64,000 bases of DNA from the NCBI RefSeq assembly GCF_021134715.1, contig NC_060020.1, positions 1,240,001-1,304,000 on the forward strand, written 5' to 3'. This DNA is from Daphnia pulex. Its lineage: Eukaryota; Arthropoda; Branchiopoda; Diplostraca; Daphniidae. Positions within the stretch are counted from its first letter, which is position 1. Each line of letters opens with the position of its first letter. A program made the translations under genes and the position numbers. Below the pieces are notes generated by a model. It was not told the DNA's origin, searched no databases, and was given only the letters and a program-made list of their open reading frames with translations. Positions 25,630 to 37,001 of the stretch are shown here, piece after piece.

Positions 25630-26107
25630 GCAGGGGCAGCATACATAGACGTGTAGTATTCCGGTGCCTTAGTGATTTAGTAGGCCTACTTGGGAGCCTC
25701 GGTGTAGTACTCCGGCTCTCTGGTGATGTAGCTCAGGGCAGAGTTATACTTCGGGACTTCGGTGTAGCAGCTCGGGGCATCATAAATTGTGGTGTACTCT
25801 GGGCCTTGGAATACTCTGGAGCCTTGGTGGTGTAGTAACTGGTTGTTGCGTATGTGGTTGTTGTGTGGGAGACGGCGGCGTTGCGGTTTGGTATCCGCCA
25901 TACCCAGGAGACATCAGTACACTAGTGGTCGACTCAGCCATCAACGATACAACTTCCAACAGCATACGACATTAACTAGACAGTAAAAAAAATTCAAACA
26001 TTAATACTCAATAATAACAAATTAACACACAGAAAATAATTGACATTTATAGAAAACTACATGTAAAGACAGAATATTTACCCATGGTTGTGAATTGGCA
26101 ATACGGT
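25630..26107 (-). pseudogene. YYTEAP-repeat secreted protein, copy C (broken)
   Basis: Upstream copy, and the only one with a clear promoter. The leader exon (ATGG, donor GTAAAT) ends near 26083 and exon 2 begins near 25976. The conserved MLLEVVSLMAESTT and SPGYGGYQTATPP segments are present, but the frame then shifts. The repeat region reopens in another frame (YTTIYDAPSCYTEVPKY), ends at a TAG, and a 4-base insertion relative to copy B adds further stops just after it. All indels are judged against the sister copies. Decay by relaxed selection or read-collapse errors in a tandem array would both explain this. Confidence 0.45.
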
Positions 26108-26160
26108 GAAGAAGGCAGAGAGTGCGCTGCAGTTGTTGCCGTGTCGGAGATGCTCACTCG

Positions 26161-26196
26161 ACTGATTCTGCTTCACGTTTTCTCTCTCCTTTTATA
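26161..26196 (-). promoter_or_regulatory. Core promoter of the YYTEAP cluster (TATA plus initiator)
   Basis: On the minus strand TATAAAAGG (26188-26196) lies about 33 bases upstream of a TCAGT initiator (26161-26165). This is the canonical arthropod arrangement and is followed by the leader of copy C. Copies A and B have the same leader but without this TATA, because the leader directly follows the coding repeats of the preceding copy. Confidence 0.65.
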
Positions 26197-26261
26197 CGAT
26201 TTGTTTTCTCACCCTCACCTCTTAAGCCTTGCGGCTATTCTACCTGCTTGATAATGGTGCA

Positions 26262-26720
26262 ACACGTGTCGTTCTTACCCAGCCTCTACACCACTGCATG
26301 ACACGTTTTACGTAAAGATCTCCGTGACCTTCGAGTGTGACTGTCCTTTCCTTTTGCAGGTTGACGTTGCTGGGGATGGGTCTACAACAACCAATATCAA
26401 AATGAAATACCAAATGGTTAATGTAAAAACGTCTCGTTCTCACCCAACCTCTACACCATTGCATGAAAAGTTTTACATAATGATCTCCGTGACCTTCGAT
26501 TGAAGAAAATGCAAACTGGCCTTTCCTTCTTTAGGCTGACGTTTCCGGGGATGGGTCTACAAAAACATCAAAATGAATACAAAATGGTTTTGTAACAAAT
26601 CCCGTTCTCACCCAACCTCTACACCACTACATGACACGTTTTACGTAATGATCTCCGTGACCTTCGCGCGAGAAGGACATGCAAACCTGGTCTTTCCTTC
26701 TGCAGGTTGACTTTGGGGAA
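26262..26720. repeat. Three-unit tandem array, about 165-168 bp per unit
   Basis: The element TCTACACCA recurs at 26285, 26450 and 26618, each time followed by similar sequence containing ATCTCCGTGACCTTCG, a CTTTCCTT block and a GTTGACGTT-like element; the first two also share GGGATGGGTCTACAA. The units are diverged but clearly homologous. The array sits about 70 bp upstream of the TATA promoter of the YYTEAP cluster, so it could be an upstream regulatory repeat. Confidence 0.75.
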
Positions 26721-27622
26721 GAAGGGATCCTGCTTTGATTGGCTGCGACTTAAACCGAACGGTCTGTTTTTTAATGTTTTAAATAAATCAAACTAAATTG
26801 TGTTAAAATATTGCATTAAGCAAGTGCCGTAGGTCCGTAGCAGATCCGAGATCGAACTGACAAGTCTCGAATTTTATTGCAGAAAGAAAACCAAGAGACA
26901 AGGATAAAAAGAAAGGTTGTTTGGGATTTCTGTTTTTATCTTGCTTTATCGTCACGCAGTTAAATTTGACTGGACTGGTGAAACATTACAAATGTAACCA
27001 AATAAAGGAACGGTTACTTCTTTTCCCCTTGAACCGTTACATTTAGTTACATTTAACGTTAAGATTTCGAAATAAAAAATAATTAAGTTGATTCGTCAGC
27101 ATTTCTTCCCATATAACTAAACATGTGCGTGAGTTCTTTTATATTATAAAGGTCATCCATCGCATATCGCATTTGATTCTAATCAGACCACGCTGAGAGA
27201 AAACCGGAATTGGAAACGGACGACGTACACAAAATATGAGAACATTCCTGCTGAAAAAACAAAACAAAAACAAACAAACAATCGTAATGTGAATAAACTT
27301 TTGACACGAAAAGGTGACCCGATGCTAAATTAATAGCATTGAACATGTCATAGAAGACGGTTTGTCTTCAACAAGAGTTACGGTAAACAAATACGGTGTA
27401 ATTCCTTAGAAACTATCACAAGATGGACAGTTTATGAACAGCGCAGCTGCGTTTATTTCGACGCGAGACTCCATCAAGACGAACCATTCAAAAGATAATC
27501 CCACCTTAATTAAACAATGCGTAGGCATGAAATAAACAAGACTCGAGACGAAGGAAAGAAAAGTGAAAGAATAACCTCGACCAAAAACCATTTTTCATAA
27601 ATTACATGGGGATCGAAAAGCG
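26721..27622. other. Intergenic between the YYTEAP promoter and the lipin 3' end
   Basis: AT-rich sequence with no conserved frame. The right part is expected to hold the lipin 3' untranslated region. Confidence 0.4.
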
Positions 27623-30600
27623 CTAGTGTTCACTTTTAGTCACCACTGTACGACGCTGTTTGTTCGAATCAGAGTAAGCGGTAATGAACTTGGCTGCTTC
27701 CACCTCATCGGGCGTATCAGGAACAGGTTGTCGCCAATAAGTGAACTCGCTGTATTCGGAACCTTCTAAAATCTCGCGAGTGCCGTGAAGAAACGGAGGA
27801 AACACCAAATCAACGATGAAACTCTGTTTCGAGTATCTGGAATTTAAAAAAAGTTAAAGAAATTAAAGGTGACATTAAGTAAAACGATTAAATGCATTGT
27901 CTGTCCACTAAGCGCAAGCTTTCAGTTATTTCGTAGTTGCGCAACAAATAATTTCATTAGCCTTGTTAATAGGTAATTTCACCCCCTAGCATGTATATAG
28001 GATAGCGAAGATAATGAGTTCTACTGGATAGATTAAGGATTGCATGCTGTGAGGTGAGTCCAGGAACATTTCATAACAGTGTGATGGGTATTTACACAAC
28101 TTGCTCAACAGCTGATAAAGCGTAAAACACAAAATTGGAAAATTCAATTATTTACTATCAACAGTGTCTGAGCCAATGTGAAGGAATGGCGATAGGTGTG
28201 GTCCGCTTTATCGGCCTGCTAGAAACTGGGAACAACTCATCCACCAATTGGCTTTGAGAGGAGTAACTAGCAAAGTCAAGAAGGAAAACAAACCGTTTCC
28301 GATCAGAAAATGAATAAAAAACGAAAAAAAAAAAGTAAGGCTTAATCTAAGTCTTGAATCTAACAAACAACTTTTGCTGGAACCCCTGACGAAAACGAAC
28401 CATTCACAGGAATGAAACATAAAGCATCAAAAGCGCCCAGCAGGTGGCTCGGAGAAGAACTGGAAGTTGCGATGAGAAGGACTGTGCACAACTAAATGAA
28501 AATAGCAAAGCGTGCAGATTTAGTATAACGAAATTCAACTTACGATGATTGAACGGCCTGTGGAAGTTCTAATTTCAGCTCGCCGCGTGGATTAATTGTG
28601 AAGATCCTGGAAGTAGGAATGCCAACGGCCCGGTACGCCCACACATCCTGCCATTAAAGCAATTTAAAAACTGTGTGTTATGTCTGGCAATAAATTAAAC
28701 AATAAGCTTATACGTACATTGACTCGATTGCCGTATCCAGCATAGAAAGGATTCGAATGCGATGGGAATAACATTTGGATATCACGCAAACAGGAAATCT
28801 TGAATTCCTCAGGTTTTTTCTCAATGACTTCGCTGTTGACGAAAAAGGATAAATGTTTCAATTCATTGCTCTTATAATGCAGCAAAATAAAATGTAGCCT
28901 TACCGATGGAAGGCACTCAAGAGACTAGTAGGATTGAGTAGTAAAGGTCCATCAGGTAGAGAGAGATCTCCTTGTTTGACAGACCGAAGATATTCGCGCG
29001 TAATATGTGCTTGGCCGATTGCGCGAGCTGACAGATACAAGATACGATACCCGTTGTTCTTGATCTTTGTGAACAGTTGGGCCACACCGCTTTGAGCCCA
29101 ATCTTGTCCGACAATGGGAAGAATATGCCCGAGCACATCCGACCTAAACCACAACCATTTAGAGTTTGGACAACACAAATAAAATAAAACTAAGTAAACG
29201 AAACGTACTTGGTAATAGTTCCATCAATATCAGAGATGACAACTTTGTCGTCGTAGCGCCAGAGATAAATGTGGCATTTGCATCTAGTTGTGCCCTGGTA
29301 AGCAGTTGTAACGCTGAATACGGCCTCATTAGGACCTTCTCGCAGATTTAATTGTCTCTGCAAAATAATTATAAATTCATGTCAAATAATTTGCATTGTT
29401 TCAAAACTAATTTCAGCTTACAATCTGTTCGGACGTAAGACGCAACGTTTTACAGAATACATCCGTATTCTCGTAATATGGTCGTCTTTCCATTGGAAGT
29501 TTCTTGCCACTATCGGGCTGATTTGAATCGTTACTTTCATTGTCAGACGATGTTCCAGTTGTTGCCACATCTCCGACCAGTTGACGATCGCTCTTCTGTT
29601 TCTTGACAACTGACTCTGTTGTTTTCGGGGCACTGCTGGGACCAATTGCAGACGCTGCTTCTGGTTGAACGGTGGTGCTGGCAATTGCGGTATTAACTTC
29701 CGGTTCACCACTTTCCTTTTTAGTGGCACTTCGTCTTCCCCAAGGAAACCACGATGATTTGCGGGCAGGGGCTGCAACTGGTTCAGTCTTCTTTTCCTTT
29801 CGTTTGGGCATATACTCGTGAACAATGGCATCAACTGATGACTGAGGTAAGAATCGCTGGTAGAGAACCCAGCTCATAATAATGGGGCATGCGGCTTGCC
29901 ACGTGTAGTATTTGTTGCCAATTCGGACAAGGAGGTCAGGATTTTCGATTAGGCGAGGGTTTTCGATGAAATCATCATACGTGACTAGAGATTGAAGGAA
30001 CAGCTCATCAGGCGGATCTATCTGATCGCCAAAGTGGCCGCATAGTGAGAGAGCCACATCGGGCAAAGAGCGATAGTCCGAACGGGAATCTTCAAAGTCG
30101 CTGTCAATTGAACGTGGACCTCTTGAACTGCGCATTGCAGTGGCTGTTGATAAACTGTGCGGCGATTGGGGTAGCGATGCTCCTTTACCCGATTCCGTGT
30201 CTTCTTCATCACGCAATCTGTGAACGTAAGAATGATGTGGGTCAGTGAAAATCCCGCTCTGATACTGGCTGAATAGAAAACACAGCCAAGATATGCGCAG
30301 ATTAGCAAAATGATCACAAAGTACACCAGACAATTGCAACGTTTTTAAAAACTAGGGCACATTTGTCAAAACATTTAGGAGATAAGGGCAAACAAAAAAA
30401 CAATCGGAATGGCAATCATTCGAAAGTTCAAGTTTTCAACCTTCAACTGCCCTAATTTGTGCCTCGCGTCTCATTCGAAAAAACAAGTTTGGAAATCTGG
30501 GTCTTTAATCAGAGATCCGCATTAAATCGCACCAAACAGGTTCCAAATGACTGAAGGTCAAAACACAATTACATGTCTAAATTCTGTTTAGTACCTGGCG

Positions 30601-32394
30601 ACCGCCGGATCGGGGAGTCCATGACGGAAAGAACTTTGCGTAATGTAAAGGGCTGCCAACTCCGGGTCAAGGGCGTCCACGTTCAAATCGTCCAAGTATA
30701 TGCCTCCACCCGCAGTAGTACCTTGGTGTCGCATTTTCTTGGTCTGTCGCATAAAGCTGAACATGTGACTCAACATGGAGCGTTGGGCTTCCGCTGATTG
30801 GGAATTAAGTGAAACGTAAATGTCGTGAGACTTGGAAAAGGAATCGATTTTATGTTGAACCATACCTTCTGCCGTACTCTGGGACTGACGGGCCTTATTA
30901 TCCGTACCATCAGAAGTCTCGTTATTGACTGTAGCGACTGCACCCGCTTCAGTGCCTGGATTTGAGGGTGAAACATCGCGACTGGATCGTGTAATGGGCT
31001 TGGGTGGTGACGGACGATTAAGAACAGGTGGACTAGGCAATTCACCCCAGCGCCATGACTGCTGATGACAATTTCTGGATGGAACGCCCAATTCTGATAC
31101 TTTAGGCCTCATGTGGCCAACCTATGATAACATTGGTAAAAAGAAGAAACAAAAATGATGTGTTGCCCCGAAAGAACAAGAACAATAAGAACCTACTTCA
31201 TATTCCGTGTCGGAGTGGACGGGAGTAGGAGGACGCGATCCATCGGGACTCCTGATTTCCATTTCAGTGTCGCTGAAGAAATGGAATTCATGACCAATTG
31301 ACCTAGAAATAATTCCGCCTCGAACCCAGTCCTCAACTGGATTTCCAACAGGCGGTGGCACATCACCCTTGAGCTGAATTCCCGATAAACTATGTGACTT
31401 GCGATGACCTGGTTTCACCTATTTCGAGACAACCATTAGTGAAAGTTGGTACAAAACAGCTTATATTTAGATCTTACTGGTGACGTCTCTGCCAAATGAG
31501 GTCCAATTGCAGGAGAGACTTCCAGTCCCACTTCCATTTCATTCGGAAAATGCTCCGTTCCAGATTCTGACGATGTTTTGTTAGCCTCTCGTTGCATCTT
31601 CTTTTTTAATTGAGAACGTCGTCTACGACTCTTCTTTCTCCACCGCTTTCGATCCTCTTCCGTCATTTCGATGAAATCCGGCATCAAGCTTTCCGCTTCC
31701 GCATCATGGTCAGGGTCGATCGGTTTGAATGAGCGCTCCGCATTTTCAATTCCAATCGATTCGAAAGTTCCTTGTGAAGAGTCCTCTCCTGTTCGTCAAA
31801 AAGATTTATCATACAAGACATTCATGTAAACTAAGAATGGTGGACATTCAAACCTAAAATAATATCATCTGATGTTTTGGCTAGCATGCCTTCATCTCTC
31901 TTCCCCATCAATGTGTCTTCCATGTGTTCATGGCTGGATTCTGCTGTATTGATTCCTCTCAGCTTGTTCTCTTCAATTAGAGATGGTGGAATCGGTGATG
32001 TAGCCATGTGGGGAGGAAAAATCTGCCCATCTGAATTGACAATTGGTGATTCGCTGACAAAGAAAGCTTCACCAGACTCTCCCAGTTTCATGTGAATGTC
32101 AACTGGGTTGCCATTGATTTCAATATCAACCACCTGTTTCAGAGACAAACAATACCAGGATGTGAGCATGGTTGGTAAAATATAAAAGAATGTGCCATAA
32201 AGAGAAATCATAAATACCTTTTCTCGGCTACGGAGTACTCCGAGTTTGCCAAAACGGACGTGGAACGGTGACGAGAGAAAAGTGCCATCTTCCTGTTGGA
32301 CAATGACTATGTCGATGGCACCCGTCAACGTAGCACCATTAATGCCGTTATACAGCTCGCGAAAGTTACGTGTAAGACTCCAAATATATTCCAT
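27623..32394 (-). CDS. Lpin: Lipin, Mg-dependent phosphatidate phosphatase (PAP1)
   Basis: Converts phosphatidic acid to diacylglycerol for triglyceride and phospholipid synthesis, at the ER membrane; lipins can also act in the nucleus as transcription cofactors. Coding exons: 32218-32394, 31854-32133, 31478-31788, 31197-31418, 30595-31121, 29422-30217, 29209-29357, 28904-29143, 28718-28832, 28544-28647, 27623-27836, all phase-consistent, 1044 aa. The N-LIP domain is at residues 1 to about 100 ([34 protein letters not shown]). A basic nuclear-localisation-like stretch ([16 protein letters not shown]) lies around residue 200, and a WRWGELP motif begins exon 5. The C-LIP catalytic motif is DIDGT (about residues 814-818), followed by LGHIL, which fits the coactivator LxxIL motif. 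The start codon is four bases after a CAG acceptor, so an untranslated exon lies upstream. Confidence 0.95.
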
Positions 32395-35300
32395 TTTTCT
32401 GAAAAATTACAAAAACACACATTAAATGGTTGTTAATTTTCGCACATTTATCTCATTTACTTATTAATTACGTCACATTCTAAAAAGAACGAAATATAAA
32501 TTTAATAAAATTTCATGGAAGAGTAGTGGCTTGTTCAAGCGAGACGGGAATGTTTTGTTGTTTTTTGGCTGAATTATCGTCTGCTAGACAACGTTGCCGG
32601 TGGCAATACGATTTCAAGATAAATAATAACTTAATGCAGAATCAAGATATCTATGATTTGAAACGGTAATGACGAAATTCAAGCGTGACATCACTAATAT
32701 CAGGAGATAATTCTCTTACTTTATTTAATGACATCAAATCGATGTCACGATTTTAAAAAGCCGCAAAGACCAACAACACAAGTTAATCAGTATTTTGAAT
32801 TTATGCAACTAAAGTGCCATTGTGACTGTTCACACATAAAAAAAAAAAAAAAAAATGCCATGACCATAATTATTGAAATACACTACTATCCACTCGAAAT
32901 TCAAGTTTTAAATGGGTAGTCCCGTTACGTGAGTCAAACATAGTGGTAAATTCGTCTCGTAAAAAAAAAAACAATTTGCAATTACAATTTTAATAATACG
33001 AAAAAATATAACATGTAAACCAGATGACAACTTAATTTACCACATAGGCTGGATAAAAGGTTCCAGAGACTTTCTCTTTTGTGATTAGAGAGACGACGAG
33101 AGAGAAAACCGGTTAGTTCGTACCAAATTCCAGACTAGGTCAAACAAACAACGCACAAACACTTAATCTTTAAAAATTGTCATCGAAGGCTTGTCACAGG
33201 CGAATAGGTAGCAACATGAATGCTGAAAGTTAACTGAACAGAGAACGAGTAGTACCGCAGACCATAAGACCGACCGGCTTCCGCTAGAAGGAGGCGTGAC
33301 TAGAGGACCCGCCCCACACCCAACAACACGCGACGTCATGGCACAGGGGGTTGCCTTCGCATATCTTCTTGGGCCTCCCAATGCGTAGAAGTTTTTCCCA
33401 GACAACCTTCGAGTCACACTTCCCGCCACATTTTTTTCGGCAAAATACTATGCAACCGACTACTATGGATTGTTGAATTTTTGGCTGACTGCCACCCACA
33501 CAAAACATAGAGGCCAAACCAGCGTGAAATAAAAAATAAAAAAAAACGCAATTTCTACCATAAAATACCTAAAAACATCAAGGTTGCGCATCCGGGAATT
33601 CTATTTCCGTCATGGTGGCTGTGGTCTGCGGAAATCTTGTAGTCAAAACCAGGCAATCAAGTTTTTCCGTTAAGTATTGAATAACAAAAACGTCTCATTC
33701 TCATGACCCAATGGTAATTAAGGAGCTCACATTTTCCTGTTATTACTAGGTACTTTGGGAGTGCAGCTAGGATTAATATGTCAAGACTAATGCGATCCGC
33801 ACATGTGCGGAAACGTTGATCTGCAGAGGTCATCAACAGGCATTTTTCATGAACTTTTTCCAAGTGTGCGCTGTCACTCTTGTTCACGTGTATGGTTTGG
33901 CTTTCAACGTGCTTGTTGGCTAGCGGCGGCGGAGCCTTGAGCGTAAGTCGTCTCCCATGCACTCCGGTTTATAGACGTGGTTCTATGAATCGTACGATTT
34001 CTATTCCGAGGATTTCATTGGTCGACAAGACGACCAGACACAAAGGGGACCCTCAAACAACAACAAACGATAGCAGGGATTATTATTTCTACCTTTATTA
34101 ATCCCAACACGACCCACTTAACGTTTCGTTTGTAGACCATCACATTTAACCTGAATTAACGTGATTTAACATTTCGTCCTTGAAAAAATTGCGTTGCAAA
34201 CAAGGCTGGCACCCTTCTCCGGTCGCCCATTGAAAAATTTTACAACAACAACAACAACAACATTTGGCTAGAGTCCTTGAATCTATCTCGTTTATTGCGA
34301 CTGATTCGGGATGTGTTTTTCCCCCCGCCATTCCCGTGACGGCCACTGTTGAATTGCAAGGATGGAGGCTCGTCTTTAAAAAAGATGCTGCGCATTTGTG
34401 AAATCTAACCCAAAAAACGTTGACGACGGTCTGTTTGATTGCCATTCTTTTGTGTAAACTTTCTACACTTTCAGCGCCAGTCTGAGTCGTCATGACGGTG
34501 CGAAATTCCGACTTTTCAAAGCCAAAAAAGTATAAGTTCATCCTGTAAAAAAATACAAATATCGGCCGGAATACTTAAAACCTTTTCAATGTCACCTGGG
34601 TTGAAAAAGTAAATAGAAATGTCGCGGGTCGTCGAGCTGCTAGCTGCCATGGCCTTAAATGGGCAACATGGGGGCGAGCGGCGAGCCTTTCACTAAACCA
34701 ATGTCTCCCTTTCATTTTAAAACGCATAAATTTTAGAAACTCTAGATAAACAAATACAGGACCAACGAGGAAGGAAAAAAAAAATATAAATATAAATAAA
34801 ATAAAAAATAGTAGGGAGGGTGTCGGCCTGCGCTATACTCAAAAATGTATTTTATACAGCTGTCAGTTGATGATAGATAGATAGCATGTTTTTCTCGTTT
34901 CACGTTACTATGTGTTGTTGCTGTCTAGTGCGTCGCAGATTATTTCCAAGGCTCGAAACGGAAAAACAACTCCCGACAGATTCAAACGGCGTTTGTTTAG
35001 ACTCACGTCGAGATAACGTCTAGCCACAAGTTGGTGAAACAAAATGTCGTAGTGTGGACGTTTGAGAGTGAAAAAATGTCGAAAAATGGGGACATGGCAC
35101 CCAGCTCAAACACGTGATTTCTGCATGTCAATTGAAGCCTAAAATGTTTTTTGCACAAGGTCATCTAAAATAAAATGGCACACTTTCACGAATAGCTTAC
35201 GAGTCGGGAGCGTTAGCAACAATATCACGCCAATGAGGTCAGCGACCGCTAGCGAACTTTCTTTTCTTTTTATCCACCTCCCCCCTCGTAAGGGATGTTT

Positions 35301-37001
35301 CAACAACGGGTGGAGAAATCCTGTGCTCACTCTCTCGAGCTTCGTACCCGAAACCTTTTTTCACTTTATTTAGCCATGTTATTTAGACAAAGAAACCCAG
35401 GGTCTTAATTATATAAATAGCGAATGATTCACTGCGCCCCTGTTTTTCTCTAAAGCATGTGGCGAATCACGGCTTGCAAAAAACTGGCATCGAATCAATT
35501 TATTAATAACGAAGAAATTCTTATCGCTGACACTATCAAAGTCAAGTAAAGGACTAGAGGTTAACTGTGAAGTCGTAAGATCATCGTTTCTAACCTTTCT
35601 TGAACCGAGACCTTCAACAATTTTCTACTCAAACGGCGAATCAAAAGAAAGTTTATTCAGTCCAAATGAATTAAACTTTATCAAATCTGTCTAGCTTTTC
35701 TAAATGTCACGATTGGAACCTTAACCTCGACTCGTCTATCATTTTTCTGTTGAAGAAATGACGTTAATCGATAACCCTAATCATGAACCCATGGCAGGTG
35801 CCAACTGATGCATTTCTCTGAGATAAACGTGACCATTGACAAAATTATAAGTTTAATCTAAAAGCCTGAGATGCAACTTTCAATAAAATAAATAAAAACG
35901 ACGATGACTCACCTTTACGTGCAGATGGACGGTCGATATTTGTCGACAGACTAGTCAAGTGGGAAACGTTGGTTTGCTCTTGACAAAACGTCGGCCATCG
36001 AGCAGACCTCTCACACGGCGAACAAGTAAAATGCAACTGAACAAAATTATGCGAATGCTTCGAAGATCACGTGTACTATCTATTTTAAAGCCCGGCAGAG
36101 ATTTCCCTGTCAGGCTTATTCCTCGACGCTAGGCTGTGAACTGAAGCTAGTTTGGGTTGTCAGCTGAGAGTCGTCATCTTCCAAGTTCCCACAAAGTAGT
36201 CCCTTTCCACCGCTTGCCTACCACGCCAACTACAGATTACCGTACAACGATTCTTCCTTCAGCTCTCTCTCCTTTTCTCATTTCACACGTTCCATCATGA
36301 CTCTAGAAAATAGAGCTAAATAAAATGTGGTGGTATTAATGAAATCATCATGAGAAGATACTACATAGAAAATTTTTGTGTAGGCAATTTTCTCATAGGC
36401 AGAACCAGACCCCCCCCCCCTAGATATTTTCCTTCTTTCGCGATCTACTAATCTACTTACTACCTTTAAGTTTTTATGATTTGCTACCATAGAAAAGTAG
36501 GTCATTCATTGTGAAAACATTAGACATGACAAAAAAAAGGCTTGGGAACTGCGAAGGAAAACAAATACAAGTGTTTGTGCTACTCTTTTGTTTTCCTTGC
36601 TTGAGGCCTACAGTGCTTTACGAGAACAAACGCCACCTAACGCTTAAAAATTACACTAAAGTCTAATAAGAAAGAAAGCAAAGGAGACATGAAGCCCGTT
36701 CTCAGCTAAAAAGAAATCACGTAAAAATAGACGAGCCAATTATGTGATGTATTAAATAAAACTCGCACTTTGGACAATGGTACAAGACAATAATCAGGGG
36801 TACTTCAACGTGAGGAATTTTGAATAAAATTAATTTTTCCAGAAATGATAATTTAAATGGTTTCTGTACAGGGACAGTTCGTGAAAAGAACCGCATAATA
36901 TTAAAACAAAAATAGCTTGAATGTGGATGAAGAATTCTGGGTTAGCGAGAAAATTTAAAGTCCACAACCGTTGAAAAGGCCCACAAAAGGAAACCAAACC
37001 A
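32395..37001. other. Lipin upstream region and gap to the ACE-like gene
   Basis: Lipin must have an upstream leader exon. Two minus-strand donor candidates are a GTAAAT donor after an exon ending at 33041, with a TTCAGTT initiator-like site near 33236 and GC-box and CRE-like motifs near 33308-33340, and a GTGAGT donor after an exon ending at 35913. Either or both could be used, as alternative first exons. A-rich runs occur near 32837-32854 and 34780. Nothing else is recognisable. The right end near 36900-37001 is the probable 3' untranslated region of the ACE-like gene. Confidence 0.35.

Noticed and set aside
26262-26720. Tandem array considered as a CRISPR array
   Set aside because: Units are long, diverged and without short identical repeats and unique spacers, and the host is clearly an animal.
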